The notes under the pieces: generated by a model
The model's input: only the letters and a program-made list of their open reading frames with translations
Databases searched by the model: none
What the model was told of the DNA's origin: nothing
Assembly (NCBI GenBank): GCA_013398295.1
Contig: VZSF01006856.1
Span: 279,561-343,560 of the forward strand
Direction: 5' to 3'
Source of the DNA: Chionis minor
Taxonomy: Eukaryota > Chordata > Aves > Charadriiformes > Chionididae
Length of the DNA: 64,000 bases
Shown: positions 1 through 12,693 of the stretch, piece after piece
How positions within the stretch are numbered: the first letter of the stretch is position 1
Layout: each line of letters begins with the position of its first letter
Program-made: the position numbers and the translations under genes

Positions 1-123
1 CTTCTCTCTATTATTTCTTCCCTCCCTTCTCTCTCCTTTTTTCCTCCCCTTCCCTCTCTTTTTCCCCCTTTCCGTCCCCTCTCGCTCCACTCCTCTCCCC
101 CCCTCCGCCTTTTGTTTTCGCAG
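1..123 (+). other. ZBTB16: End of upstream intron: pyrimidine tract and 3' splice site
   Basis: About 110 bases of almost pure C/T lead into TTTTGTTTTCGCAG, whose AG is at 122-123. This is an unusually long and clean polypyrimidine tract ending in a consensus acceptor. It fits the first coding exon of ZBTB16 being preceded by a non-coding exon. The tract is cut by the left edge of the window, so its full length is unknown. Confidence 0.85.
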
Positions 124-197
124 ATAGTCGGCACACAAAGCTAGTCCCAGATTTGAGCGACGGCGAGGCACCCTGATGAGTGAGCCTCAGGAGCGCC
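124..197 (+). other. ZBTB16: 5'UTR part of the first coding exon
   Basis: 74 nt lie between the acceptor AG (122-123) and the ATG at 198. An upstream ATG at 176-178 (ATGAGTGAG) meets an in-frame TGA at 182-184, so it would encode only two residues. It lies 20 nt before the true start and could slightly damp initiation. No other open frame is seen here. Confidence 0.75.
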
Positions 198-1450
198 ATG
201 GATTTGACTAAGATGGGCATGATCCAGCTGCAGAACCCCTGCCACCCCACCGGGCTGCTGCACAAAGCCAACCAGATGCGCCTGGCGGGGACGTTGTGCG
301 ACGTGGTCATCATGGTGGACAGCCAGGAGTTCCACGCACACCGGACGGTGCTGGCTTGCACCAGCAAGATGTTCGAGATCCTTTTCCACCGCAACAGCCA
401 GCATTACACCCTGGACTTCCTCTCGCCAAAGACCTTCCAGCAGATCCTGGAGTACGCCTACACCGCCACCCTGCAGGCCAAGGTCGAAGACTTGGACGAC
501 CTGCTCTACGCTGCCGAGATCCTGGAAATCGAGTATCTGGAGGAGCAGTGCCTGAAGATCCTGGAGACCATCCAGGCCTCCGAGGACAACGACGCCGAGG
601 TCGCCATGGCCGACGGAGGCACCGCTGCCGCCGAGGAAGAGGAGGAGAGGAAGTCAAGGTACATCAAGGGCCTCTTCATCTCCAAGCCCGCTGGCGAGGA
701 GAGCGGCTACGCCGCTGCAGCTGGCCAGAACCTGCCGGCAGCGGCGGCGGAGCAGAGCCCCTCCGCCTCCGCGTCCTTCGGCCCCCTCTCCGCCATGAGC
801 CCCACCAAGGCGGCAGTGGACAGCTTGATGACCATCGGGCAGTCGCTGCTGCAGGGCGCCCTGCTGCCCACCGCCCCCGAGGACTCGCGCCCCGCCGCCA
901 CCCGCCGCCCCGCCGAGGTCAAAACCGAAGTGATGCAGGTGGACGACGCCTCCAGCCGCGACAGCCCCTGCACGGCCGAGCCGGGCGCCTCCGGCGGGGA
1001 GAAGCCCGACGAGAAGGGCAAGGAAGGGCCCGGCACCCCGACCCGCAGCAGCGTCATCACCAGCGCCCGCGAACTGCACTACGGCCGCGAGGAGGGCGCC
1101 GAGCCGCCTCCCGAGCCCGGCCAGGGGCTGCCGCTGGGGCCGGAGCCGTCGGCCGCCCAGGACGGGAAGCCCCTGGGCATCTACTCCCTGCTGCCGAACC
1201 ACAAGACTGAGCCGGTGCTCGGCGTGCCGCCCTCCGTGGCATCCGCCCTGCATGTGCAGCCGGCCCTGGCCGTCTCCATGGACTTCAGCGCCTACGGGGG
1301 GCTGCTGCCCCAGGGCTTCATCCAGCGGGAGCTCTTCAGCAAGCTGGGGGAGCTGGCGGCCGGCATGAAGACGGAGAGCAGAGCGCTGGGCGAGCAGTGC
1401 AGCGTGTGCGGGGCAGAGCTGCCGGACAACGAGACCCTGGAGCAGCACCG
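198..1450 (+). CDS. ZBTB16: ZBTB16 first coding exon: BTB/POZ domain, repression region, half of zinc finger 1
   Basis: This exon encodes residues 1-417 and two bases of codon 418. The ATG at 198 sits in an optimal context (GCGCCATGG). Residues about 20-125 form the BTB/POZ dimerisation domain (LCDVVIMVDSQEFHAHRTVLA). The charged-pocket residues Asp35 and Arg49, needed for dimer folding and corepressor binding in human PLZF, are both present. Residues 126-200 hold an acidic run (EEEEE at 146-150) and the conserved ISKPAGEESGY. The AMSPTKAAVDSLMTIGQSLLQ block (199-219) and GTPTRSSVITSARELHYGREE (279-299) fall in the second repression region. VKTE (241-244) matches the known SUMO site Lys242. 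Cys401 and Cys404 start finger 1, whose histidines (417, 421) straddle the intron. Residues 220-345 are Pro/Ala/Gly-rich and least conserved. Donor CCG|GTGAGT leaves phase 2. The protein is 668 aa against 673 in human; I infer the shortfall lies in this linker. Confidence 0.98.
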
Positions 1451-4400
1451 GTGAGTGCCGATGCCGCGCTGCTGCCTCCTGCGCCGGGTGGGGTCTCGCT
1501 GCGGGATTTCGGTTTCGGGCCGGGTGTTGCGCGTGCGGGTGCAAAGTTCCCTCCGCGGACCCCAAAACCGGCGTGCGGAGCGGTGTGCGTGCAGGGACAG
1601 CTGTCGCAACTTTTCCAGGGTCTGGTAGCCGTGCCAGAAGGTTCCTTCCAGCCAGTGCCTGGACGGGGAGGGCAGCCTGGCCGGGGCTCGGGCCACGCAT
1701 GTCTCCCGCTAGGACAAACCCCACCGCTTTCCCTGGCCAGCGTCTGCCAGGCGGCTCGCAGTTGCTGCCCGTGGAGTTCAGGGATCCGCGTGTAGACGGA
1801 TGCTGTGGGGTCAGGCAGCCCTCACCCACCCTCTGCCGAGAGCTTGTCCCTCCCGCGCCGGCACCCCTACGGGGCGAGGAGGGGAGAGAGACCTGTGGGA
1901 TCACCGCGCCTGGCCGCAGCACCGGCATTTGGGATCGCTGCAGGCAGCGCCTTCCCGCCCGCTGGTTTTCTGCCGCTCAGCTCCCCCGTTTATGAAATAT
2001 TTGCGCTTTGCACGAAGTGACACGTAGGTCAGGCTGGGCAGTGCTGGGGTGAGCACAGAGGGCTCCTGCTGCCGCGGAGCCATGGCTCCGTCCCTGCGGG
2101 AATGATGTGTTCAGGGTTGAACCGCCGGCGGCTGCAGATGTGACTTCGGGGCTCCCCAGCTTGGGGTGGGGGGGGATATCTGGGCTCACACCGAGTCCCA
2201 CGCCTCGGGTGCTGCCGCAGGGTGGGAGCGCGGTGGTGGTTATCGGCACGGGAGTCCGGAGCTGCCCCATTCACCATCTCCCGATGGCAGGAGCGAGGGC
2301 CAGAGCTCGTTCCTGGATTTGCCAGGGGAGCGGAGCTGTGTTTATCACCGCGCCTGAGTCGGCATCGCCGCTCAAACCCCGTGGCGCTGGGGGTGCTTCA
2401 GCGAGCGCTGCGCTGGCTCCCGGCGTGGGCAGCAGCGTCCTGCCTGGGGGAAGGCGGCACCGGCGCCGTGCCGGAGCTGCTCGCAGCCTCCACGGGCTGC
2501 GCACCATGTCAGATTTTTTAATGAATCAACAGGTTAATTAGTCCTGATGCACGTAACGTGCTCCAGGGACGGTGGCCGTGCCGACTCACGCCTCTGGCGG
2601 GGGAACCGTTGCTGCCGGCGTGCTCGCCACCCACCAGCGGTGTGGGATGCGCCGCCGGTGCCGGAGCAGCAGCTCCCGCACATTCAGCCCCGGGAACCTT
2701 TCCAGTGCGGGGCGGAAGCTGCCGCTCCGGGGTTCTCAGCCCCGCGGGGGTCTGCGAGCACTGGCAGCACCGGCAGCATCACCTCTTGCTCTGGCCGGCG
2801 CCGCGCAGCCGCCGCGTGGACCCTGCCGAGAGCAGCCCTTGCCCCGTGGAGGGGTCCCCGGCTCTTTGTGGGCACGTAGCCGCCTTCTGCTTTGTTCCCC
2901 CCACCTCGCCAGCGGGAGCTGGGGCTCGTGTTGGTTTGCGTGCCCGAAGCTGCCTCAGTGCGGCTCTCCCCCGGCCGCGCGGTGATGCAGACCGAACGTC
3001 ACCGGAGGAGAGCTGCAGTGAAGGCTCAGAGAGAATTTTAACGTGCCTTTCTGCCACGGCCTCGACCGTTCCCCTTTCCCCTTCCGAGCCCGAGAGCAGC
3101 GACCGATGCGGCCGCAGGAGAGGGCGATGCTGGGGCTGCCGGGCTGCTGCTGCCGCTGCTGGGGACCTGCCCCAGGCTGGACGGTCGGATCCTTCCCCAA
3201 GCAGTCGGGAGATGGAGGAACGTGGACGAGGCTGTCCAATGCAGCAGCCCCTGCTCAACACCGCCGTGCTGGGCTTGCCTTATTTTGACAGCCACAGCTG
3301 CGGGGTCGTAGCTTATTTCTTAATTATTCATGATCCCTATCAGGATCAGGGTGCGTGCTGCGCCGGTGGGCTCCGGGCTCTGACCGACGCGCGGGGCTGA
3401 GCGCCATCCCTGCCAGCCAAGCCTCGAAGGCGATCGCTGAAGCCTGCGCCAAACTCCCGTTGCCTGTTCCTCCTTTCAGGCAGATTACCTGGTGCTGGCA
3501 AACTTTGCAGGGTGAGCCAAATCCTGCAAGCCATTTTTAAACCAGTCTGCGAGACCGTCCATGTTGAGAGGCATTGGGCAACAGTCAAATCGACTTACAA
3601 CCCCCCCAAAGTCTAAATCTAAGGCAGTTTGTGTGTAGACAAGGTCTCATGTGGCTTTTTTATGGTGTTTGCTCTCTAATACATGGTGAAAATTACTATT
3701 TGGGGAGGATTTGTGGGATCCTATTGTATTTATGGAGCTGTTAAAACAGCATCTACGTTAGGCTGGGATCTGTACCTCCCTGCTGGAGCAGTTCTGGTGG
3801 GGGTGGCAGCTGCGCCGTGCCGGCCGTGGGCTCCTCTGTGCTCTGGTGCCCGCTGGAGAGGTGGTCTGGGGGGGGCTGCACCCCGTGCCGAGCTCCTGGC
3901 ATCCCCTCCCCGAGCTGGCTGGTGGCGGGGGCAGGATGTGCCGGTGGCACCGCCCCGTTGCTCCTCAGCCGGCGGCTTTCACTGACCTCTTTCTGCCGTG
4001 CATTTGCTGCTGTGGTTTTGTTTTCCGATCCCGAAGTGAGCGCGACGGTGCCCGGCACAGGCGCTCCTGGCTGCGGTGAGCTGGGGTGCAGGGCAGGTGC
4101 CGGGGAGGGCGCCCCCGGCACGGGCGGTACCGCGGGGTGCTCGGCCGCCTCGGTGGGATGCTGGGCCGGCACGATGGCTTTGGCATGCCGAGCCCCGGCA
4201 GGTGACAGGCAGAGCCCAGACCTGTCCGGAGCTGACGCTGCGCTCTCTGCAAGGAGCCCAAGGAGCCAGCGTGGCTGTTTACATCGCACAAGCGAGCGTA
4301 TACATATGGCGGGGATGTTTGTTTACACACACACATGCCTATATAAGTATAAATATATATGTTTATAGTCTCGTAGCCTCCTGAGTGTTGTTCCTGCCTT

Positions 4401-4719
4401 CATTAATACGGGAAATGCACACAGGAAAGAGGAGAGCGGAGGGCTGGGCTGGCTTGTTGCCTGCTTTGGCAAGTGCAGGGTGGGGGGGCCGCTCGCCCCG
4501 GGCAATGGAGGGTGCCGGGGTGGGGTCGCTGCCCCGGCCCCAAGCGGGAGCGCGGCTCCAGACACCCTTGTGGCAGCACCGTCTGCACCCTGTCGCACGG
4601 CGGGTGACTGCAGAGCGCTGAGCTGTGACCTTCTGGTGGCCGCCAGCCTCAACGCTCGCTCTCCTCGGGGTTTTTGGGTCCCCAATCCTGCTGGCTGCTG
4701 CGCGGTCCAGTTTTTTCTC

Positions 4720-5015
4720 CTCTTTACCGAGCTTATGATTTTGACTAATTGAGTGTATATTGAGTCGGCGGCTCTTTAATTTTTTTGATAAAAGATTTCC
4801 TTCTAGGTTCAGCAAAGTTCAGACTTAATCTAATGTTAGTATCGATCGTCGCTTCTAATTGCAGACAAAAAAGCCATAGTTCAGTGGCCCTTTTTGGGTT
4901 TGTTTGTATGAAGAAAAACCTCCCGAGCTGCAGCATGAGTGCCGTGCTGAGCCACCGGCTGAGCCGGAGTAATTTTTCATCAGGAAGTTAAATACCTTAA
5001 AACTTTATAAAAGGC
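4720..5015. promoter_or_regulatory. Candidate conserved non-coding element, AT-rich island
   Basis: Sharp switch from GC-rich flanks to AT-rich, CpG-poor sequence with homeobox-type words (TCTAATTG, GACTAATTG) and an ATCGATCG core. There is no open frame. Enhancer function is inference from composition and gene context. Confidence 0.4.
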
Positions 5016-5819
5016 ATGGTTCCGGGTTTTTTTGATGTTGACAGTGACAGGGAGGGCTGTGTGATTTGCTACAGTTCAGTAGTGGCATGGCCGAGCATCC
5101 AAACCCCGATGCTCTCTGGGAATTTGGACACTTTTGCCCCGCGTGTCTGTGCCGGGTGGAGGTGCTCGGCTGGAAACGGGACGTGCTCTGCGGCGATGGC
5201 GGAGTCAGCCAGGGGGGACTGGTGACGGGTGAATGCTCCCCTGGGCACGGATTTGGCCGGAAGGTCCCTGTTCCTGCTGTTGTCCAGGGGATGCGCCTCA
5301 GGAAAAGCCTCCCGTCCCATTTTCATGGCTGAGTTTGGCACTTCGAGGTTTCGTGGCTGAGCTGTTGCCTAAAGGACGCGCGCTCCGGTGGAGCATCTCA
5401 AGGGTGGGAGGAAGGAGGGTTGCTCGTCCACCCTGGCTGGTGAGCAGCCGCAACACCCCTCACTGCAGGGTTTTATCCTCGTTGCCCGATTCTGAAGGGC
5501 AGAGGAGCGGCAGGTCTAACTGTCCACCTCCAGCAGCGCTGGACCAGTGCAGGACCAGGCACTGTCGCTCCATCCAGCCTGGTGTGCGGGAGCCCGCGGC
5601 GATGCTCCCGCCGGTCCGGGATGCTCCTGCTCGGGGAATCCGCAGCTTCCCGCGGGGATCCAGGTCGTGGCTGCAGGGCCCGGCAGTCCCTGCGAGCTTT
5701 TGGCCTCCTGCCTGCGCGGGGCTGTAACGTTCATGCCGTAGCAAACTTCAAGCAGCCATGCAGGGAAATATTCCAGCTTCTGGCTCCGTCTTTGCCAGCC
5801 TCACCTCCATTCGTCTCCG

Positions 5820-6080
5820 CCTGGATTAGCTGAGCGTTGTACTACTAATGCCATTAGGCACGTTGGCACTGCTCGACATGTCACAGTGAGAAACAGATGC
5901 AGTATACCATTAAAGCAATAAACATGATAAATCGGATCCCAAGCGCTTTGTGAGATGTTATTAGCGTTAATTTTGGTAGCCTGATACAGTAGTTGTGTTT
6001 TATTTTATTTTAAGCATTCGGCAATTTATGTCCCACCGCAACTGAAACTTTAAAAAAAGGAGGAAAAACAGAAAACAAGG
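5820..6080. promoter_or_regulatory. Candidate conserved non-coding element, AT-rich island
   Basis: AT-rich island with TACTAATGCCATTAGGC (inverted TAATG/CATTA words), ACATGT, GCAATAAAC and TTAGCGTTAATT. It ends in a low-complexity A/G run at 6050-6105. No coding potential. Confidence 0.4.
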
Positions 6081-7359
6081 CGGGGGAGGGAAGAAAAAAA
6101 AAAAACCCCACCAGCTCGCAGCCCCCCAAACTCTGCCCGTGATTACTTCCAGAGTCCGAAGAGGACTTGGCAGCTCTTGTTTCTTGCTGATGGGCCTTAT
6201 TAGCGGCACCTGGCATCATAAGGGGCTAATGGAAACCAGGGGTCCAGGCTGGCTGGCCGCTGCTGCGCGGCGCGGGCCGGCTGGGCGAGGAAGCTCTTAT
6301 TAGCTTTATGGGCAGGGGGACGTGCCCCGCTCAGGAAATGAATGTTGCCGCGAAGGTCCGCGGCGCTGACCCCGAGCGTGTAACCTGTGAGCGCCGGCGG
6401 AGACCCCGCTCAGGATGCTTGGGATTTCGGGGGCTCTCTGGTTCTTGTCATAGGCAGAGGGGGAATACGGCGTGGTATGCTGCAGCCTTGAACTTTTGAT
6501 TTATTCAGTGGGGGACTTAACCGTTTCCATACTCGGCTTCCAGCGCGGAGCGCGGGGGGAAGCCCCCTTCAGCTTCCCTGTTTTTCTGTCAATTATTCTC
6601 CATCATTTTACTTGTGTCGGTGACGTGTTGTAAAGCAAAAGTCTGAGATTCCCATCAGAAAACACCGATTTTGGGGTGGGGGTTTTTTCAGATTTTATTT
6701 CTTTTCCCCCTTGCCCAGTAATGACGTTTGTGTCTTCCCTACGGGTGGCAGCGGGTGGCCGCCCCGGGGGTGATGGGGATGCTGCGTGCCCGCTGGCCGG
6801 GGTGCCTCCAGCTTCCCCAGCCTGGCCCGTTTCCCAGGGATCCGGGATGGGCAGATCTGCACCAGCTGATCCCCGTTGGCTGCGGCGTTGGGACCCTGGT
6901 GCTTAAAACCTGCCTGATTGAGGACACTTGGGGTGGCTTTTTCCCCAGAGCTCGCTGGCTTGGTGTTGCTCGCGGCAGTTCGAGGAGCTCGGCGGAGCCT
7001 TTTCAGTTCTCGTTACAACTCACGCAGTGATGTTGGTTAAAAAGGTATTTATTGGCTGCGCAGAGGGACCCTCGGAGAGCCTGTGCTCTTTCAGGGGTGA
7101 TGCTATCCACTCTTTTTTTTGGTTTCCCCGCGGCGCGTGGAAATGGTGCAGAGCAGCCGGGGCGGTTCGTGGTGGAGCAGCCCTGCAGCCTTCCCCGCTT
7201 CTGCGCAACGCTGGCTCTTTGGTTACACCGGTGCGTAAATCTGTTTTCCTTGGATAGAGTAAAATGATCTGCATTTTCCTTTTTGCTCGCAATTAGCAAG
7301 ATTTTTCTTTTACTCTCACCACCCCCCCCCCGCCTTGACAGCTTCAAGAGAGGCTTTAA

Positions 7360-7580
7360 ATGAGTAATTACTAAATATTTCCCGGCAGCCAAACACGGGG
7401 CCATGGCATCTCCTGTTGCAAAAGTGAAAAATATTTCTGTTTGCAGTTAATTTTAGTGGCAGGCAGATCATGTTAACTGGGTGTAATTGCTTCCAGATAT
7501 GGCAGAGGGTTTTGTGTGTTGGGATGAAGGGTCTGGTAAGTGCTCACTTCCTGTGTAAATTAGCCTATTCCATTCATTCC
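7360..7580. promoter_or_regulatory. Candidate conserved non-coding element, AT-rich island
   Basis: AT-rich block between GC-rich flanks with TAATTACTAAATATT, GCAGTTAATTTTAG and GTGTAATTGC. No open frame and low CpG. Function unknown; candidate by composition only. Confidence 0.33.
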
Positions 7581-9248
7581 TCCTCGCCCGGCAGTCCTGG
7601 CTTGTGTCACTCTGCCCGAAAGAGGTTTTTTCCCCCACCCCCGGCCGGCGTTCAGCAGCTCCCTGCTTTATGGTGGGTTTGGTCCTTCGCGGGGCGTCCG
7701 CCGCTCCCTCCCCTGCCATGGCGGGCAGCGCTGCTAGGATGCGGGAGCGCCCGCATCCCACTTTGCCGCCCACGAGCCGTGGGAGCCAGGTGCCCACAAA
7801 CGTCTCAGCTGAGGGCTGCACCTCGGTGGGCTCGGCGGAGGGCGGCTGGCTCTCCCGCCCCAGTAGGGACCGGTGCTGGTAGAGCGGCCATGTGACCGGT
7901 GCCAGCTGAAACGAGGAGGGTGGTACGTAGGGAAATTCAGATACCGCGAGCGACAGGGAAAGGCTTACGCACCCTTATGAATAAATGCAAACAAAGCGGG
8001 CAAATCTGCCTGTGGTTAAATGCTGTTTAATATATGGGCTCACCAGCTTTCAGCATGGTGGGCACATCTCTTGCTGCCAGGCTGGAGCCCGCTTGCAGAG
8101 ACCTGCTGCGGGGCGCTCAGGAGTGCTGCGCGCGCGTTTGTTCTGGATAATCCTCACCTAGGCTGAAGAGCTGCTGAAATGCTCGGCATTGGTTTTTGCA
8201 CTCGCGGCGTTGCAGGCAACGCGTGCAGCTGATGCGGGAGCAGCAGACAGACACCTCTGCGAGAGCAGCGCGTGCTGCTGGGCCACGTGCCGTCGCTGCT
8301 GGAGGTGGGTTCCTGTTTTTGACAGGAGCATCTGCCAACTTGCTTGTTGTGCGTCCGAAGAAAGGAGCATCGCCCTCAAATTCGGGATGCGGGAGCGAGC
8401 CTTTGCAGCCCGGGCTATCGCTCTGGCCGGGGGCCAGGGCCGCCCGTATCATTGTCGCTGTAGTGTTCTTAACTTATTTTAAGTAGATTATGGTTGGATA
8501 CGTGCCCTGCTTGTGCTGGTTTAGTTCTCCATCGGCCGTTGTCGCCTGGTTTCTGTTTTATTGGCAGGTTGTTTAGCGAGCGAGCCGGCAGTATGCAGCC
8601 GAGGAAACACCGCTCCACGCCGGCACGGGCGCTGTCAGGCATCGAGCCTCGCTAGAGCCGCCCGCCATAAATTGGCGTTAAACACCCTGCTTTGTTACCG
8701 GTGTCAGCGCGGGAGACGGGCTCTTTATCTGCCTGTATCAGCCGGGCTGATAACCCCACGCTCTGCTCGGCACCCTGCGAGGAGCGGCCACCTCGCCGCA
8801 CGCCGGCATCTCCCCTGCGCCCAGAGCGCCGGGGGCGAGCGGAGGATGCCGCGGGGGTGATGCTGCGGTACTTGTCTTGCACGGGGCGGAGGGGACCCCC
8901 GCGCCCCGCTCTTGACAAAATACACCTCCATCTGTCTCCCCGCGGCGGGGGGAGGACGCCTGTTTTCACCTTGGTGACCTAAAAAGAAGGCAGGCACCGA
9001 CCAAGCGGAAAAACAAAGAGAAACTAAAAAAAACCCCCAAACGCTAGACCGTTTCCATCACCAGCGGGCTCGCGAGGGCAGAAAAGAGGGCAGAAATACC
9101 CCCGCGGGAGGCGGGTGCCCGGGCAGGGAGAGCTCCGGGCTCTTGGTTCCGCTACTTGGGAACACCACGGGGTCGGAGTCTGTTTTCCTGCAGAAAAAAG
9201 TAATTCCTGGACGCTTCTTTAAAGGCGCAATGCCATTTGTGTGTGTGT

Positions 9249-9274
9249 ATATATATATGTACACATATATATAT
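9249..9274. repeat. AT-rich inverted repeat, two 12-bp arms
   Basis: Arms ATATATATATGT (9249-9260) and ACATATATATAT (9263-9274) are exact reverse complements separated by AC. A GT run (9241-9248) precedes them. This is a microsatellite-derived near-palindrome able to extrude as a cruciform. Confidence 0.85.
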
Positions 9275-9459
9275 GTAAAACTGCATAGCTGTTGCCTGTC
9301 CTTTAATTTTGTCCCAGATCTGCGTGGACATGCCATGCACCGTTTGCAGCTCCGGCGCGATTGTTCAAATCCCCTTCCTGCTCCGGCCACCCAGTTTGGG
9401 GACGGCACTGGGCTCCCCGCGCTGTGCCCTTTGTCACCTTCCCTCGTTCTTTTCTCTGC

Positions 9460-9700
9460 GCATTATTTATAGTAAATCATATTAGAAAGGAGTGCTAAGG
9501 AGGAAGTGTGATTCATCCTCCTTGAAACCAGCGCTGACATAAATAAAGGCAAAGCGCTTACTACGTGTTTTTTATTATGGTGTTTAGGGACAGGTTGTAC
9601 TAATTTTGGCGTGCACAGACTAAACCCGTGAAGGCTACGACTCTAAGAAATTCGATTTAACCACAGCACAGACTGCACGTTAAAAAATTCCAACCAAAAC
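9460..9700. promoter_or_regulatory. Candidate conserved non-coding element, AT-rich island
   Basis: AT-rich, CpG-poor block with CATTATTTATAG, GACATAAATAAAGG and TTTTTATTATGG (posterior HOX/CDX-like words), between GC-rich flanks. No coding potential. Confidence 0.4.
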
Positions 9701-12693
9701 CCAGCCGGTCTTCTTGGAAGCATGCACGCGTGGCAGCATGAGCCTTTCGGGACGGCTCATCGCTTTGCAGATTTTACTGCGTGCCCTGGGCTGGTCCGCT
9801 GGCTTCGCGAGGGTTCGGTGGGACTTGCTGTGGCACGGGAGCGGGAACGGCCGCGAGCTTGGCCATCCTTGTGGCTTGGGTGTCTGGATGGAGATGCCGG
9901 AGTGGCTCCAGGGAAGCAGCGAGGGGAGGCACAGAGGGGATGCTCGGTGCAGAGGGACCCAACAAACGGCTCACGAAGAGGGTGAATTTGGGCTGGCACT
10001 GGGAGCTTGCTGCCGGCAGCACGGCGCAGCAAGTGCCGGTGACGGATATCTTATCTGCGGCCGGGCACGGGCTGCGGTCGCAGCCTGCTGCGCACCACAC
10101 ACAAACTGCCTTTGCGTGGGAGAGATAAGGCACAGGCATTGTGCAACGCCCGCGCCTCGCCGGCCCCCATCTCCCCGTGCCGGCGTGGCACTGGCACGCC
10201 ATCCCGCTCCGGCGATGCTGCGGTCAGCCGGAGGGCGCGGGTGGCAGCACCGCGTGCGTTGCTGGCAGTGGGGCAGGTCCTCCCCGTCAGCGGCACGCGG
10301 CGAGCCCGGTGCACAGTGGTGCTGGGTGGTCAGAGCGCGGCGGGGCCCCTTTCTGCGAAACGGCACAGCGTTCAGAACCGAAACCCTCTGTACCTCCCTG
10401 CTGGGTGTTCTGCTATTTTTACCCGAAACGCGGTGATTTCCTCTTCTCTTTCTTCCTTCCCCCCTGTTCGTAGAAAATACCCCGAGTGTCGAGAGCGGGT
10501 GGAAGAGCGCTTCTGCGAATGAGCGCGGTGGCCGGAGGCACTTGTGGCATGCAAAGCCTCTTTGGGCAGCTCTGCCTGCGCTGCCCTCGCCTTTTAGGGG
10601 GTGCTGGGGGAGGTTCCCACAGCTGCCCCATCTCACCGGGATGCTGGGAGCCCGGCTCCGGCTCACCTTGCACAGGAACTAGCAGCGAGCGATGAAACCG
10701 GCAGAAACCCCACTTCCCTCCCGCAGGAATATTTTGGGCAAACGTTTTAACTCGGGTGAAAACCTTTTACGTGGAAAAAAGTGAAAAGGAGTTGTTATTT
10801 TTGCTTCTTGGGTCCTTGTCTCCTTGCTGTCAGGGGGAGGGATGAAGGAAACACCGTCCTGGCTTTGCCGCTCCTTTCCCCAGCCTTCCGGCTTGTCGTC
10901 ACCCTGGCTGAAGGGCAGCCTTTTGTTGGGGTTTTTTGGGGTTTTTTCGAGCTTTGCATTTCTGGGGGCTGCAGGGAAGCTTGCGTGTCGGGCAGGGGCG
11001 GTGGGAAGCGGGTGCCGCGGTGGGAACCCAGCAGCTCCCAGCCCACGGGGCGCTGACTCAGCGGTCCCGAGCCCAGGGGGGAGCGGGGCTGCCCCCAGCC
11101 CTGCCTGCGGGAACCGGGGGGTGCCGGGATCTCGGGATGCAGAGGCCGTCGCTTGTATTGATTTCTGGCTTATCTGACCCTTTCGCTGGAGGCGGCTCTT
11201 CCCTCAGCGTCTAACCAAATGTAACTTAAAGCAGCCCAGAAATGTATATCATCCTTCCCTCCCGTTAATTAGGGCTTGGCCGATGCATTATTTAGCGAGG
11301 TGGGAGCTGCGGCGGGCTGCCCCGGAGCGGGTGCCGAGACCAGCCGGCACGTGGATGGGAGGGAGCGGGGGGGCTCCGGCCAGGCGCGTGCCACCAGCGT
11401 GGGCACCGCTCTGCACGAGCCCGGGATGGCAGCCGATGCTGCCGCACCGCCACATCGGACCTCGCCGTTGGGAGAGGGACTTCTCCAGCTGTGCCGATCC
11501 AGGAGAAGATGGCAAAAGGGAGGACCCTGGTGATGGGGGGCTGAGCCCCCGTTGAGGAGCAGGGACGGGTGTCTCCCGAGGACGGCACGTGGGATGCTTT
11601 CCTTCTCCTTGTCCCGCAGCACAGGCGATGCGTGGCAGGGTCGGCTCTGCCGGATGAGTGCCGAAGGCTCGGCTGCTGCCGGCACGGACAGCTGCGCCTC
11701 ATCCTCCTCCGGCTGGAGCTGGAAAGCAGCTCCCTAATTAGCACCTTTGTTGCTAAGTGAGCGAAGCAGCCGTGCGCGGCAAGCTTCCCGCTAGCGGTAC
11801 GTGAGTCGGGGAAGGGGCCACCAAATGCCGCTGCGCACGATGCCGGGCGGTGCAGCCGCAGGTACCGGTGTGTTGGAGCTGGTTTGCTCACCACATCGCA
11901 CGCCGAGGCCGGCAAACGCCGTTTGCTTTCCTCTCCTCCCCGCCCCGCTTCGTTTGCTCGGGTGTTTGGTGCCACCCACAAATACAGTTGGTGGGGGCTG
12001 ATAAGGATCGCTGACCCAGAGCGAGCGATGGGGACCGTCTTCCTGCTAAAACTAGAAGAAACCCACATTGCGTTGTGTTTGTACGGCCAGGTTGGACGTG
12101 CCCTACCGCCGACGGTCCTCAGCGCTGCGGCTTCTCGCATGGATGCGCCACGAGTGGGGTTTGCGTCCTCAACGCACACGTGGATGAGCATTTTCAGTCC
12201 CCGCTGTCAAACGTGCTCCGTGGGACTGAGTCTCTTTGGGCTTTAGCACAGGGGAACGATTTTCCGCCTGACCAAAAAGACTGTGCGTGCCAGGGGGGTT
12301 TTTTTTTTGCACCGCGTCATGCCGTGCCAGGCTTGCTTTGCGCTGAGCCGCCGTCGGAAGGGACGCTCCTCCTGGTGCCTTGCCTGCGCTCCCATGTGTG
12401 CTGTGCACCATCGCCTTTTGCGGCCGGTGGTGTTTTGGGGGATTTCACTTCTTCCTGGCTGGGTGTAACACGCACAAATGCATCTTTGCACAGGCTCCTT
12501 TGTGTTCCAACGGCTCATGCGGAAACCGCGTTTTCCGCATAAGTAAGCGGAGGGCGAGAGAAATGACAGCAGCGACAACACGAGAGCCTGGGCAGCGTCC
12601 AGCAGACAAAGAGCGGCCGGATGCGGCGAGTCGGAGTCATCCCCCAGCCCAGGCAGGTCCCAGGTCAGCTGCAGCTCTGAGCCTGGCCCTGGC

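Noticed and set aside
180..197. GTG at 180 as an upstream start giving six extra residues
   Set aside because: GTG is not a normal eukaryotic start. ATG at 198 has an optimal context and gives the known PLZF N-terminus.
296..1210. 304-codon open frame in the second + frame of the same exon
   Set aside because: An Arg/Gly/Pro-rich shadow of the true frame. The true frame encodes intact BTB and PLZF sequence and continues across introns in phase.
654..1928. 424-codon open frame on the minus strand across the first coding exon
   Set aside because: It is antisense to a clear PLZF coding exon. Its residues are Ala/Gly/Arg-rich low complexity, it has no recognisable domain, and it runs on into intron. 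GC-rich codons on the + strand leave few stops on the other.
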